31,569 bases of DNA from a virus (IMGVR_UViG_3300024258_000793:1-31569); one strand, 5' to 3'; positions 13,832-23,339 are shown, numbered from the stretch's first letter. The notes: generated from the sequence alone by a model not told the origin. Numbers and translations: made by a program.

Positions 13832-16171
13832 TTACTGACCACCAACCACTGTTGTGATGTCAGTACTAGCATTAATAGCAGTAAAAGTAAGAGTAATAAA
13901 TTCTGTTACATATACGGGCTTAACGACAATGTTAGCAACGAACTCATTACGTTCAATAACAGCATCTGTGTTACCACTCATATCAACAACAAACTCATCA
14001 ATTCCTTGACCTGCTTGGATTTGAGAAAGGAATGGTTCAACAGCACTTACAAATCTATTACGAGTGAAAGTGTTATTAAATTCAAACACAAATGATTTAG
14101 AAGTTTTGTAGATAACTCTCTCAATATGATTGAAAAGGTTACGAACATTAACTCTATCGAATACGCTTGGTCTATTTGTATAAGTTTTTTGCCCATATAG
14201 CATATGACCTTGACCTGGGAAGCTTACAATTGGATTGATTGCATTTTTGTACAAATAATCTCTTTGTGTACCATCAGGGTTACTTAAAAATCTAACAACA
14301 TTTCTAATTTGACCACGTGTTTGACCTGCTGGTGCAAACCATTTATCAAAATTAGCATCAGTCTCTGCTCTAAGTCCCGCAATATCACCTGATAAAGACA
14401 CTTCTACATTTTTAGTACCAAATAAGTTCTTTTGTACTTTAGTATTAGCACAAACAACCATAAATTCATTAGAGCTATAACTTGCAACAATATTGTCTAC
14501 GAAGTTAGTTAATACATCATTAGAACCTAATCTAAAAGCAACATAACCTAGACAATCTCTACGTGAGCTAACTAAGCTAGAAATAGAACCGAAGCTTGTA
14601 TCTAAACCGATAACATAATCGATATCTACAAGGTCTTTATTCTCATATAAACCATATCCATTTTCGATAGTTAAAGTTTTACTATATTGCTCTGTAGCAC
14701 CACCTTGAAGTTTAATAGTATTACCATTTATATAAGAGTCCATAGTAAAACTTTTATCCCCTGCACTCTGCGACCATACAAACTTAGATTGTTTATCTAG
14801 TACATCATCAATAAACATTGAATCACCACGACCATCTTTAGCTAATGGGTCCATACTAACGGTAAATACTTCTGTTTCACCGTTATATCTAATAGCAATA
14901 CCGTATTCACCATCTAAAGGAGTATATTCAAATAGTGAATCTAATAGAACACCAGGAAATGCATAATTTTTAGAACGAGTAGTCAATCCTGCAACAGATC
15001 CTTCTCCGAAGTCTCCTGATTTGGCAAGTGTTTCTCCAATAGAAGCAACATCTGTACTATATTTGGTTACACCACCTTTAGCAATAGATATTTCAATATT
15101 GTTACCCCATTCACCAGCAACTTTAGCAAAAAATCTATTAGATGTTTCTGTTCTAAAATCAGCAGATAATGAGTCTTTTTGTTCTTCATCGTCTACAAGT
15201 AACATATCAGTTAATGCGTATGTTTTAGGTGTCTCTACATTAGATGTATTTAAATCAAAACCAACATAAGCTACTGCATTTTTAGAAGATACTCTTGATA
15301 GTTTAAATTCTTGTGACGAACCATCCGCAATTGCATGAGATACGTGTGTACTCAATTCAAAAGTTTGTTTACTATTACTTAATTCTTTAATGTGGTAACT
15401 ATTAGCACCGACTGTAAGTATATCTCCTACATTAACGCTTTTGTCCATTGTCGCACTTGTAATATCTATTGTATTAACTAACTCTTGTTGTCTAATAATA
15501 GGGATTGCTGTACCACTACCATCACTTGCTACAACTACATCAAGCATTGTCAATTTGTAAACATTAGGAGAAGTAACTAATTCTTTTTTAGTAACGTAGT
15601 TAAATGTAGTACCACCATCAAATGACAATTTAGTACCAACAACTACATCAAGAACACCTGGTTCCGGAGATTGTACTACTTCAATTTCAAAAGCACCAAG
15701 TAAAGTAGCATCATTACCTGTTGCCGCAACTACTGCACCACCAATATAAGTAAAGTCTGTTGCAACACCTGTGGTAACACCACTTGTAGCATCATAATCA
15801 CTAGAGAAAACACCATCGGTATACTCTTCTACATTATCTGTACCATTAACATCGACAACACCTGCAACAGTTCCTGCAACTACTTCACCATCAGCACCAT
15901 AACCTAATACATTATCTTGTGCTACTCTAGTAACATAAATTGCACTAGCATATTGTAGATAATTATACACTTGATACCAATCATCTTCATAACCACTTTG
16001 TGGTTCACCAAATGTATCTAAAAAGTCTACATCATTAGATAGTAAAACTCTTTGATTTGTCGGACCCTTTTGGAAGTGACCAACGAAAACACCAACACTA
16101 CCACCGGTTCTAGCCGTGATAATACTAGCATCGATTTCTTTTATTTCAACCCCTGGGGACAATAAAGCCAT
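13832..16171 (-). CDS. Contractile tail sheath protein, T4 gp18-like
   Basis: The N-terminus MALLSPGVEIKEIDAS and the following VGVFVGHFQKGPTNQ and LLSNDVDFLDTFGEP are hallmarks of myovirus sheath proteins, as are YLQYASAIYVTRV and the C-terminal part with RFLSNPDG and FPGQGHMLYGQKT, then VFDRVNVRNLFNHIERVI and FEFNNTFTRNRF. 779 residues is longer than T4 gp18 (659); the extra length is in the outer domain (about 90-330). It follows a tube gene by 15 bp with AAAGGAG before its ATG and ends at a terminator. The sheath contracts to drive the tube through the cell envelope. Confidence 0.95.
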   Translation of the reverse strand: MALLSPGVEIKEIDASIITARTGGSVGVFVGHFQKGPTNQRVLLSNDVDFLDTFGEPQSGYEDDWYQVYNYLQYASAIYVTRVAQDNVLGYGADGEVVAGTVAGVVDVNGTDNVEEYTDGVFSSDYDATSGVTTGVATDFTYIGGAVVAATGNDATLLGAFEIEVVQSPEPGVLDVVVGTKLSFDGGTTFNYVTKKELVTSPNVYKLTMLDVVVASDGSGTAIPIIRQQELVNTIDITSATMDKSVNVGDILTVGANSYHIKELSNSKQTFELSTHVSHAIADGSSQEFKLSRVSSKNAVAYVGFDLNTSNVETPKTYALTDMLLVDDEEQKDSLSADFRTETSNRFFAKVAGEWGNNIEISIAKGGVTKYSTDVASIGETLAKSGDFGEGSVAGLTTRSKNYAFPGVLLDSLFEYTPLDGEYGIAIRYNGETEVFTVSMDPLAKDGRGDSMFIDDVLDKQSKFVWSQSAGDKSFTMDSYINGNTIKLQGGATEQYSKTLTIENGYGLYENKDLVDIDYVIGLDTSFGSISSLVSSRRDCLGYVAFRLGSNDVLTNFVDNIVASYSSNEFMVVCANTKVQKNLFGTKNVEVSLSGDIAGLRAETDANFDKWFAPAGQTRGQIRNVVRFLSNPDGTQRDYLYKNAINPIVSFPGQGHMLYGQKTYTNRPSVFDRVNVRNLFNHIERVIYKTSKSFVFEFNNTFTRNRFVSAVEPFLSQIQAGQGIDEFVVDMSGNTDAVIERNEFVANIVVKPVYVTEFITLTFTAINASTDITTVVGGQ

Positions 16172-16186
16172 ATTCTAATTCTCCTT

Positions 16187-16681
16187 TTAAACTATTTCCC
16201 AATTATCAAAAGAAAACGTAACCGTAAACTCTGAAATTGTGTTATTTGTGTCATCCGCAACATCTACTGAACCAACATTAGAAGGAAAACAATTTTTAAA
16301 TTTGTATGATACTGTATCATCACCTGACATATCCGCTTGTGTAACTAACATATCAACCATTTCTTCTGTAACATTCGCATGAACATTAGTTTCATAATCA
16401 TCAATTCTAGTCATCCATTCAAGGAATACTTTTCTATTACTATGGTCTTCATCTAAATAAAACGTGACATCCCACGTATTAGTAAACTCTGTGTCTCCAT
16501 GTAAAATTACTTTTCTACCTTGTGCAAATACTTCTACTTGTCCTATTGTTTTTTCGGGAAATGAAGTTGCTTTTACAAGTTCTTCTATAATTTCACCGGA
16601 AACATTTAAGTTGACATTATATTTATTTGCCCTAGCTCCATTTTGTAAAGCTTTTCTTAGCGATGCTGGTGTCTTAGCCAT
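16187..16681 (-). CDS. Tail tube protein, T4 gp19-like (copy 1, next to sheath)
   Basis: 164 residues, close to T4 gp19 (163). Characteristic segments: ANKYNVNLNVSG, VKATSFPEKTIGQVEVFAQG, NTWDVTFYLDEDHSNRKVFL, YKFKNCFPSNVGSVDV and FTVTFSFDNWEIV. It has the strongest ribosome site of the window (AAAGGAGG) and its own late promoter (16726-16733), so it is the likeliest major tube subunit, immediately before the sheath gene as in T4-like phages. Confidence 0.9.
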   Translation of the reverse strand: MAKTPASLRKALQNGARANKYNVNLNVSGEIIEELVKATSFPEKTIGQVEVFAQGRKVILHGDTEFTNTWDVTFYLDEDHSNRKVFLEWMTRIDDYETNVHANVTEEMVDMLVTQADMSGDDTVSYKFKNCFPSNVGSVDVADDTNNTISEFTVTFSFDNWEIV

Positions 16682-16725
16682 TTTATAGACCTCCTTTTAT
16701 ATTTTCTTATTGTGTTTTATAATTG

Positions 16726-16733
16726 TATTTATA
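16726..16733 (-). promoter_or_regulatory. Late promoter octamer TATAAATA (minus strand)
   Basis: Exact octamer 44 bp upstream of tube copy 1; this would give the tube-sheath pair a stronger late transcript than the two upstream tube genes. Confidence 0.6.
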
Positions 16734-16744
16734 TACTTTGGTAC

Positions 16745-17290
16745 TTAGTCTTTTCTTTCCCAATAACTATAGGTAAATTCTACATCTGTAGTAGTCAATT
16801 CGTTACTAGCACTATCTAATGGTATTTCGGACAATGAAGTAGGGAAACAATAACTCAATTCATATTTTGCTATAGTTTCACCTTTTAAACCTAATTGTTC
16901 TACATACATATTTGTCATATACCCTATACCTGTGGAATCTATACCACCATAATTTAAGAGGTAAGGAGACACATTAAACTTAAAACCGTCTATATAGTAC
17001 ATCCAATCATCAATAGCATTTCTTACCGCAAATTTATCATCATTATAAAATGTAACATTCCATTTACCGGTAAATTCTGCGGTATCTCTTACTTCAAATT
17101 TTCTACCTTGTGACCAAATCTCGGTAGTAGAAATGGTTTTCCCCGGCAATACACTAGCTTTTACTAAAAAAGATATAGTATCATCGCCTACGGTCTCACC
17201 TAGTTGTATGGTAGGTCTAGTTATTGTCAATCTAAACTTAGATGATTTTGTACCATCTCCTAACTTTTTTCTTAAATCATGTGGTGTCAT
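16745..17290 (-). CDS. Tail tube protein, T4 gp19-like (copy 2)
   Basis: 181 residues with the same fold signature: SSKFRLTITRP, VKASVLPGKTISTTEIWSQG, GKWNVTFYNDDKFAVRNAID, YELSYCFPTSLSEIPLDS and VEFTYSYWERKD. Clearly homologous to but diverged from copies 1 and 3, so not a recent duplicate. It may line a special segment of the tube or work at one end. It lies 10 bp after copy 3 in the same transcript. Confidence 0.8.
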   Translation of the reverse strand: MTPHDLRKKLGDGTKSSKFRLTITRPTIQLGETVGDDTISFLVKASVLPGKTISTTEIWSQGRKFEVRDTAEFTGKWNVTFYNDDKFAVRNAIDDWMYYIDGFKFNVSPYLLNYGGIDSTGIGYMTNMYVEQLGLKGETIAKYELSYCFPTSLSEIPLDSASNELTTTDVEFTYSYWERKD

Positions 17291-17300
17291 TTATATATTC

Positions 17301-17897
17301 CTATGATTCTAAAATTGATAGTTTTTTATAATGTGAGAAACTAAAATTTACAACGAATTCACTAATACCTTTTGCATCATCAGCAAGGGGTATTGCTGAT
17401 ATACCCATAGGAAATACATTGTAGAACTCATATTGTGCTATCTCTATGATAGGATTCGTATAGTGATATTGTGATACTTTCATAGTACTTGTATATGACA
17501 AATCCCCAACGTCTGGTCCTACCAAAGAAGCATCCATGAAATTTTCTTTCTCAAAATGGTTATCCATACCACGAATCCAATTTTCAAAAATGTCTCTAGT
17601 TAAAGAAACATCATCAGAGTAGAAAGTGACATCCCATACATTATCAAATGATATATCACCTTTTAACGGATATCTTTTACCCCTATACATAAAGTCTGTT
17701 TGTTTTAATTTTATAGCAGGGAAACTAGTAGCTTTACATACCACATCAAGTATAGATGATATTGCTTTATTTTTGATTGAATCTAATAGACCATCCGCAC
17801 CACTTTGTACCGGTAAATCTAAGTACACTCTATATTTGTTTGGTCTTGTACCACTTTGCACAAAAAGGTCAAGTAATGATTGGTTTATATCAGCCAA
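17301..17897 (-). CDS. Tail tube protein, T4 gp19-like (copy 3)
   Basis: 198 residues: PNKYRVYLDLPVQ, then VCKATSFPAIKLKQTDFMY, DNVWDVTFYSDDVSLTRDIF, YEFYNVFPMGISAIPLADDA and FVVNFSFSHYKK. An insertion near residues 30-50 distinguishes it. First gene of the minus-strand tube-sheath operon, with GGAG upstream and a late octamer at 17928-17935. Confidence 0.8.
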   Translation of the reverse strand: MADINQSLLDLFVQSGTRPNKYRVYLDLPVQSGADGLLDSIKNKAISSILDVVCKATSFPAIKLKQTDFMYRGKRYPLKGDISFDNVWDVTFYSDDVSLTRDIFENWIRGMDNHFEKENFMDASLVGPDVGDLSYTSTMKVSQYHYTNPIIEIAQYEFYNVFPMGISAIPLADDAKGISEFVVNFSFSHYKKLSILES

Positions 17898-17907
17898 ATC
17901 GTCTCCT

Positions 17908-17935
17908 TATAAATAATTACATAAAAGTATTTATA
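17908..17935. promoter_or_regulatory. Two face-to-face late promoters in an inverted repeat
   Basis: TATAAATA on the plus strand (17908-17915) and on the minus strand (17928-17935) face each other across 12 bp. Both predicted start sites fall in that 12-bp gap, serving the hub operon (17953 onward) and the tube-sheath operon (17897 and down). Confidence 0.65.
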
Positions 17936-17952
17936 CATATAAGGAAGTACAA

Positions 17953-18561
17953 GTGACCGGTTTTTTTGAATCTAAGGACAAATCATCTGTTAATACGAAT
18001 GTAATTTATAAAACCGATTGGAATAGAAACAATAGTTTTAATTTTTTTATCAATGTTACTGACCCTAGTAATAGTTTCTATGGTGCTGACAAACTTTCGT
18101 CAGGTAAAAGTTTTGATGATTTTCTATCAAAACATTTTGATAAAATCAATGTTAGTGTTGTTTCTATAACAACACCAGACCAAACTTCTACATCAATAGA
18201 AGAGTTTGTTAATGGGGAATGGAAAATTACAAAGAGTACACAAGAAATAAAAAGATTTAGTGTAACTTTTAAAGATTTTGTTATAAGTGGGCAAACAGAT
18301 ATATATTTTGATAGTACATCTATTGTTGATACGGTTTCATTTTATAATATATTTGAAAGAATGAACAATATGACAACAACCAATTATCCTGACGAACAAA
18401 AGCTTACTACGATTATAACATTAGTAAATGAGACAACAAAAACACAAAATGTTGTTTATGAAAACAATAGTGTATTCATAGATTCTGTAAGTAATTTAAG
18501 CCTTAGTAATACATCAGCATCACAAATATTAGAATTTACTGTCAATTTCAAGACAGCATAG
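17953..18561 (+). CDS. Virion structural protein, possibly a tube-fold baseplate protein
   Basis: 202 residues starting at GTG (AAGGAAG before it). Beta-rich, with FNFFINVTDPSN, DDFLSKHFDKINVSVVSITT, IKRFSVTFKDF and LEFTVNFKTA at the end. Length and the alternation of strands recall tail-tube relatives such as the tube-initiator proteins of T4 (gp48, gp54), but no decisive motif is seen. First gene of the hub operon, transcribed from the late promoter at 17908. Absence of a membrane span or signal fits a cytoplasmically assembled tail part. Confidence 0.5.
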   Translation: MTGFFESKDKSSVNTNVIYKTDWNRNNSFNFFINVTDPSNSFYGADKLSSGKSFDDFLSKHFDKINVSVVSITTPDQTSTSIEEFVNGEWKITKSTQEIKRFSVTFKDFVISGQTDIYFDSTSIVDTVSFYNIFERMNNMTTTNYPDEQKLTTIITLVNETTKTQNVVYENNSVFIDSVSNLSLSNTSASQILEFTVNFKTA

Positions 18562-18576
18562 AAATAAAGGGAACAA

Positions 18577-19260
18577 ATGAAAAACAAAATCGAATATAAC
18601 ATCGATATAGATTTAGGGTGGGTGAAACTCAAAGCACGTAAGTTTTTGGGGAAAGACCGTAGACTCATTGAAGGTGAGATGCAAAAAACTTTTGATGCTG
18701 GCAAAGAAGACATCATACAAACTTTAGTTATGTCGTGTCTTGATAATTATGAAGGTAGCAAATTAAGTGATTCAGAATTACAATATGCTTTGTTGACTAT
18801 TAGAGATTCATCTTTTATTGACAAATTAAGTTTTGATTTTACCTGTAAGAACAAAGAGTGTAAACATAAAAATAATATAACATCAACAGCTTTGGAGTTA
18901 GGGGACTTTCAAAAAAGCGAGTTTAAATTGATAGAATCGGGGAACATAAAAGTTACCGTGGATAGAGATTATAACGAAAAATATCTAAATGAGAATTATG
19001 ATAATCACCCCAACTATGATTACTACAAATTCCTTTTAAGAATCAAGGAATTACAAGAAGGTGATATCAAAGAGGACACTTTTACACTTGATGAAATAGA
19101 AGAGTATTTGGATACATTAGATATAGAGGTGTACTCTGAAATAATGAGACAATACAACAAAATGTTTGCTAAGATTTCTATGATAAATCAGTACAAGTGT
19201 GACAAATGCGGTGATGATTTTGTTATCAACTTTGATGTGATACCTGGTTTCTTTGGTTAG
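18577..19260 (+). CDS. Baseplate hub assembly protein, T4 gp26/gp51-like (first copy)
   Basis: 227 residues. A central CKNKECKH and a C-terminal YKCDKCGDDFVINFD provide two Cys pairs that could bind zinc, and the helical middle (YYKFLLRIKELQEGD, EIMRQYNKMFAKISMI) matches the T4 baseplate family that includes gp26 and gp51 and acts in hub assembly. It has AAAGGGAAC before the ATG and is followed after 2 nt by a relative. Family call from pattern and context; which of the two T4 proteins it corresponds to cannot be said. Confidence 0.6.
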   Translation: MKNKIEYNIDIDLGWVKLKARKFLGKDRRLIEGEMQKTFDAGKEDIIQTLVMSCLDNYEGSKLSDSELQYALLTIRDSSFIDKLSFDFTCKNKECKHKNNITSTALELGDFQKSEFKLIESGNIKVTVDRDYNEKYLNENYDNHPNYDYYKFLLRIKELQEGDIKEDTFTLDEIEEYLDTLDIEVYSEIMRQYNKMFAKISMINQYKCDKCGDDFVINFDVIPGFFG

Positions 19261-19262
19261 TA

Positions 19263-19916
19263 ATGTACGATATAAACATAGATGGTGTATATTTTAAATA
19301 TAGACCTTGGACTTCTATACAAGAAAAACATTTATTGTTGAGCGAAAAAGAAGATTTTGAAGGGATTTTTGAATTCATTGGTGAACCAAATATAATAATT
19401 GGAAATGAATCATTAAATAATGACAATAAGAGGATTTTGTTACTTGAAATGAGAGCAAAGAGCTTAGGTACTCTATTTGCTAGTACATACAAATGTAAAC
19501 ATTGCCAAGGTGTAAACGAAGTAGAACTTAATATAGAGTACATACCATCTAAAAAAGAATTTTTAGGTTATGAAGTATTCTCTGATAACTTTGAAGAACA
19601 TATTACAAAATACGATTTTGAAAATTTAGAATATGAAGAATTGTGCAAACTAGAAAATGTATTTAATGAAACATTGTCTCATCATGGGTACACTGCTGTA
19701 TCAGAGTGTTTACATTGTACAAAAGAAACTATTATAGATTTCGTTGAATCCTCTGTGATACCAAAGATGGCGTCTACAGATTTGGTTCAATATTATGAGT
19801 ATATTATGACGTTGACACAGGATTGTAACTTAACCATAGCTGACATAAACGATATGTACCCGTTTGAAAGAGACATGATTATAAGTTTAACAAAAAAATA
19901 TAAAAGAGAGGGGTAG
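19263..19916 (+). CDS. Baseplate hub assembly protein, T4 gp26/gp51-like (second copy)
   Basis: 217 residues, same plan as the previous protein: N-terminal VYFKYRPWTSIQEKHLLL, two Cys pairs (CKHC and CLHC) and a C-terminal YEYIMTLTQDCNLTIADIND followed by MYPFERDMIISLTKK. This end is typical of the gp26/gp51 family, where it promotes hub assembly. In tight operon with the tape-measure gene 3 nt downstream. Confidence 0.6.
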   Translation: MYDINIDGVYFKYRPWTSIQEKHLLLSEKEDFEGIFEFIGEPNIIIGNESLNNDNKRILLLEMRAKSLGTLFASTYKCKHCQGVNEVELNIEYIPSKKEFLGYEVFSDNFEEHITKYDFENLEYEELCKLENVFNETLSHHGYTAVSECLHCTKETIIDFVESSVIPKMASTDLVQYYEYIMTLTQDCNLTIADINDMYPFERDMIISLTKKYKREG

Positions 19917-19919
19917 AAA

Positions 19920-22004
19920 ATGAGATTGCTAAAGGGTAAGAAAAGAAAAAATATATCATCAAGAAAGTTGTTTGATGCTAATAAAAAACAAACTGATATT
20001 ACCACTAAGCAATTAGAAAACACCTCTAATTATAGTACTATAATAAACAATCAATTTACAGAAAATGTAAAGCATATATCACATAATGTAACAAATATTA
20101 GTGAAGATTATAATAGTTATATAACAAACGAACTAACTACTTTAGATGAATTTGTACAATCACCTTCTGACCTAACTGGTTCACAGATAGACCTTGCTAA
20201 ATTTGGGATGACCATAGGAAAGGACATCACCAAACTAGGCGATAGTATTTCTATGTTACATACCGATAAGAAAGCAGATAACAAACTAAACACATTATTT
20301 GGGTTACAAGGTGACTCGTCTTTACAAGCTAATATAAATGATAAATTAAAAGATATAGACATGGGGTTTGTTGATTTAAACAAAGAAGTTTTATCTATTA
20401 AGAATGTATTAGTACAAATAGAAAAAAATCAAGTAGATGAACAGGATACTAGTGTAGGTGGTAACACAGCCGAATTGGTACAACCTGTCAATTCTAGTGA
20501 TGAACTAGATGGTAATGATGATGATTTACCTCTTTTATTCTCCAAAAAAAACAACAAAAATGATAAGAAGACTAACAAGAAAATTGCTAATAAACTAAAG
20601 GGTCTAGCTACTAGTACAAAGAAAGGTCTTTTTAGTGTTGGTAAGATACTAGGACCCGTAGGACTTGCATTATTTGCAATGGACACTTTGGATATAGCAA
20701 AGGAGCACCTACGCAATTCAAATAAGTTATTTAAAGGCGATGTTGGTACTAGTGAGTTAGTGAGTGTGATATTTGGGTCGGCTATAGAATCTGTTACTTT
20801 TGGTAAGTTATCAGGTGATAAGACAATACCTATTATCAACAAACACATTTCTGATATATTAGGTTCTGATTTTGTTAAAGGTATGACCGAGTATTGGGAA
20901 TTTATACAACCTATATTAAACGGTGTATACAAGATATTCTTAGAAAAGGTAATGCCTACTATAGCAGGATTAGGTGATGATATGTGGTTGGGACTAAAAA
21001 GGTTTCATGAAGAAGGTATAATGAATGGTTTGTTAGGATTAGGTAGTTCTCTAGTAGATGATTTGAAATCACTTTCACCATTTATCGCTGATATTGTTGA
21101 TTTTTATAGTAATGTATACACTAAATTGATTGATTATACACTTCCATATATTAATAGCACAATAGATGCAATAGAGCCATTTATGGCAAGACTAGGACTT
21201 AAGATATTTGATGCTACAAGTGACAAATATTCTAGTATCAGCCCTAAGATAATAAAGGGGACAGGTAGCGTAATAGAGAATTTGAGTGATGGTATAAGCA
21301 CAACAGACCTTATGAACAAAATGATTATTACGGGTGCTGTATCATTTAATAAAGCAGGTGGATACTATGTAGACAAAGATGCATTGCATTTTTTATCCGA
21401 TAAAAACCTTTTAAAATTGGCAGAAGAAGCTAACTTCGGTAGTAGCAAGATATCCATAATAAAAGAGCTAAACAAAAGAAATAACACAAAATCACGCGAT
21501 GTTGCTAGTGGGGTTAATGAATTAGAACAAGTGACAAAGGCTGAGGATTTAGTAGGTTCAAAAATATTAAAAGAGCTAGAAGATAACAAATCATTAGAAA
21601 TAGACTACGACCTTATAGGAAAAGATGATTTGTTATCAATCAACCAAGAAACTATATTAGACAATTTATCATCATATGACAAAAAAGACTTAGAACAATT
21701 AAAATCTTATGTTCAAACTAATATTGATGATGACACTAAGAGAATGATAGCATATATTGACAAGTCACTTGCTTCTAATAATAGACAAAATGGTGATGTA
21801 TATACTAGAGAAAGTGTAACTACATTAGAAACTATTGACAATATAGGTGTACAAAATACACCAAACAATCTTAATATATTACCGGGTGTACAAAATGCAC
21901 AGGTACAAAACACACCAAACGTGAGCACTAGTACATACACACCTATGACACAACCAACATTACCTGTGAGTTCCGGTACATTCAATAAACTTAAGGTTTA
22001 TTGA
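19920..22004 (+). CDS. Tape-measure / tail-length protein, T4 gp29-like role
   Basis: 694 residues. The first 170 are polar and predicted helical (ISSRKLFDANKKQTDITTKQ, NINDKLKDIDMGFVDLNKEV). An acidic/Lys-rich linker follows (about 190-225), then a hydrophobic helical region (FSVGKILGPVGLALFAMDTL, about 240-400) and a polar C-terminal third. This layout, its position between hub-assembly genes and the gp48-like tube cap, and the size (T4 gp29: 590) support a tape measure that sets tail length. RBS AGAGAGGGG precedes the ATG. No enzymatic domain is seen. Confidence 0.65.
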   Translation: MRLLKGKKRKNISSRKLFDANKKQTDITTKQLENTSNYSTIINNQFTENVKHISHNVTNISEDYNSYITNELTTLDEFVQSPSDLTGSQIDLAKFGMTIGKDITKLGDSISMLHTDKKADNKLNTLFGLQGDSSLQANINDKLKDIDMGFVDLNKEVLSIKNVLVQIEKNQVDEQDTSVGGNTAELVQPVNSSDELDGNDDDLPLLFSKKNNKNDKKTNKKIANKLKGLATSTKKGLFSVGKILGPVGLALFAMDTLDIAKEHLRNSNKLFKGDVGTSELVSVIFGSAIESVTFGKLSGDKTIPIINKHISDILGSDFVKGMTEYWEFIQPILNGVYKIFLEKVMPTIAGLGDDMWLGLKRFHEEGIMNGLLGLGSSLVDDLKSLSPFIADIVDFYSNVYTKLIDYTLPYINSTIDAIEPFMARLGLKIFDATSDKYSSISPKIIKGTGSVIENLSDGISTTDLMNKMIITGAVSFNKAGGYYVDKDALHFLSDKNLLKLAEEANFGSSKISIIKELNKRNNTKSRDVASGVNELEQVTKAEDLVGSKILKELEDNKSLEIDYDLIGKDDLLSINQETILDNLSSYDKKDLEQLKSYVQTNIDDDTKRMIAYIDKSLASNNRQNGDVYTRESVTTLETIDNIGVQNTPNNLNILPGVQNAQVQNTPNVSTSTYTPMTQPTLPVSSGTFNKLKVY

Positions 22005-22035
22005 TAGTAATAAATATAATAAAAGGTAGTACTAT

Positions 22036-22764
22036 ATGGCTGATGTTGATTCATACAAAATAAATGCGAACTCTACTTCCGATTTTATCATCATAACAAG
22101 TAAAGATTACTATGGTGCACTAAAAGATAGATTACAGAAGAGTGATGCTGTGAGCACCATCTTCAAATCGATGAAAACAATAAGTGATAAGAAGAATGAT
22201 GGGAAAGATAGAAACTTTATGGGACTTAACATAACAACCAGAGATGATAAGAAATGGTATATGCCATTACCAAACAACATCAACGAAGCTTTTTCACAAG
22301 GGTGGGAAGATACAAACTTCAATATTGCAGGTGGGGTTGTGTCAAAATTAGTGAGTGGTGCCGGTGGTGGAGATTCGATATCGAGATTAGCAGGTTCTAT
22401 GTCACCTATGTATTTTCAAACTTATCAACCAAATGGTGCTAGGACTTTCACTTTCGACTTTGCACTATTACCAAACAACACAAAAGAAGCGGAAGAATCA
22501 ATAGTTGGATTAATAGCACTTAAGAAATATGCATCAGGGACAAAGAATGGTTTCGTTATAACCCCACCATCTGTATTTTCTATAAAATTTAGCAATGAGA
22601 AATTAGACGATTTGACTAGAATTGGTGCATTTGTAATAAAGGATATGTCATTTACATATGGTGCGGATGGTAGAATGAGTACATATAGAGATGGAAATAT
22701 AAAATCTATTAATGTTACAATGACCGTATCAGAAATACAAGAAAAATTCTTTGGAGATTGGTAA
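22036..22764 (+). CDS. Baseplate tail-tube cap, T4 gp48-like
   Basis: 242 residues. A Gly/Ser-rich middle (VVSKLVSGAGGGDS) is followed by tube-fold segments: PNGARTFTFDFALLPNNTKE, VITPPSVFSIKFSNEKL, IGAFVIKDMSFTYGADGRMS and SINVTMTVSEIQEKFFGDW. This second half is typical of phage tube-initiator/cap proteins. Possible late promoter variant AATAAATA about 20 bp upstream. Overlaps the wedge gene start (TAATG). Confidence 0.65.
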   Translation: MADVDSYKINANSTSDFIIITSKDYYGALKDRLQKSDAVSTIFKSMKTISDKKNDGKDRNFMGLNITTRDDKKWYMPLPNNINEAFSQGWEDTNFNIAGGVVSKLVSGAGGGDSISRLAGSMSPMYFQTYQPNGARTFTFDFALLPNNTKEAEESIVGLIALKKYASGTKNGFVITPPSVFSIKFSNEKLDDLTRIGAFVIKDMSFTYGADGRMSTYRDGNIKSINVTMTVSEIQEKFFGDW

Positions 22765-23338
22765 TGACTAACTCTTATTTTAATTATTTAGAAAAGGACT
22801 ACAACGGCGGTAGTTTCTTTGACTTTTTCACAATCGCGGATATACCTGACAAATACGAGACAGAAAGTTATTTTTATGATTATGAAGTTAGTGATGATGT
22901 TAGACTAGAAAGCATTTCATTTGATGTTTATGGTGATGTTAATTTTTGGGATACTATAGTGTTAGTAAACGGTATGATTTCTGTTGACGAACTTCCTAAA
23001 AATCAAACGTATATTAATACTATAATAGAAGAGAAAGTACAAAATTACTATACAAAATTCAATATAGATGAAAAAACGACAAAAGAGCAATATACTATAT
23101 TAAACCCAACAATAAATGGTATTGCATTTTTGGACTATCCCATAGTACCTGTATTAGAAGGTGATGATACACAAGATACGGTAATTAGTGATTTGGTTGG
23201 TACAAAGAAGTTGGAAATTACAATGATATTTCTGATAGTATACAAGAAAATAATGAAAAGTATAGAAGTATAAAAGTGATAATACCAACAGAAGTATACG
23301 AGTTTAGACGTTTGCTAGACCTACAATTAAAGAAGTAA
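22764..23338 (+). CDS. Baseplate wedge protein, T4 gp53-like, interrupted by a frameshift
   Basis: Starts at ATG 22764 overlapping the previous stop. Residues about 30-75 (YFYDYEVSDDVRLESISFDV, YGDVNFWDTIVLVNGM) carry the gp53 signature. The first frame runs to 23273 but turns to nonsense after codon 151 (KLE, 23214-23216). The frame one base off reads YNDISDSIQENNEKYRSIKV followed by IIPTEVYEFRRLLDLQLKK to the TAA at 23336-23338, just before the next ATG, and matches the conserved gp53 end. One extra A in GGAAATT restores a protein of about 191 residues (T4: 196). gp53 is essential in T4, so an assembly error is likelier than decay. Confidence 0.75.
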
Positions 23339-23339
23339 T

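Noticed and set aside
23211-23225. Programmed frameshift in the gp53-like gene
   Set aside because: No slippery heptamer or following hairpin is seen, and such control is not known for gp53.
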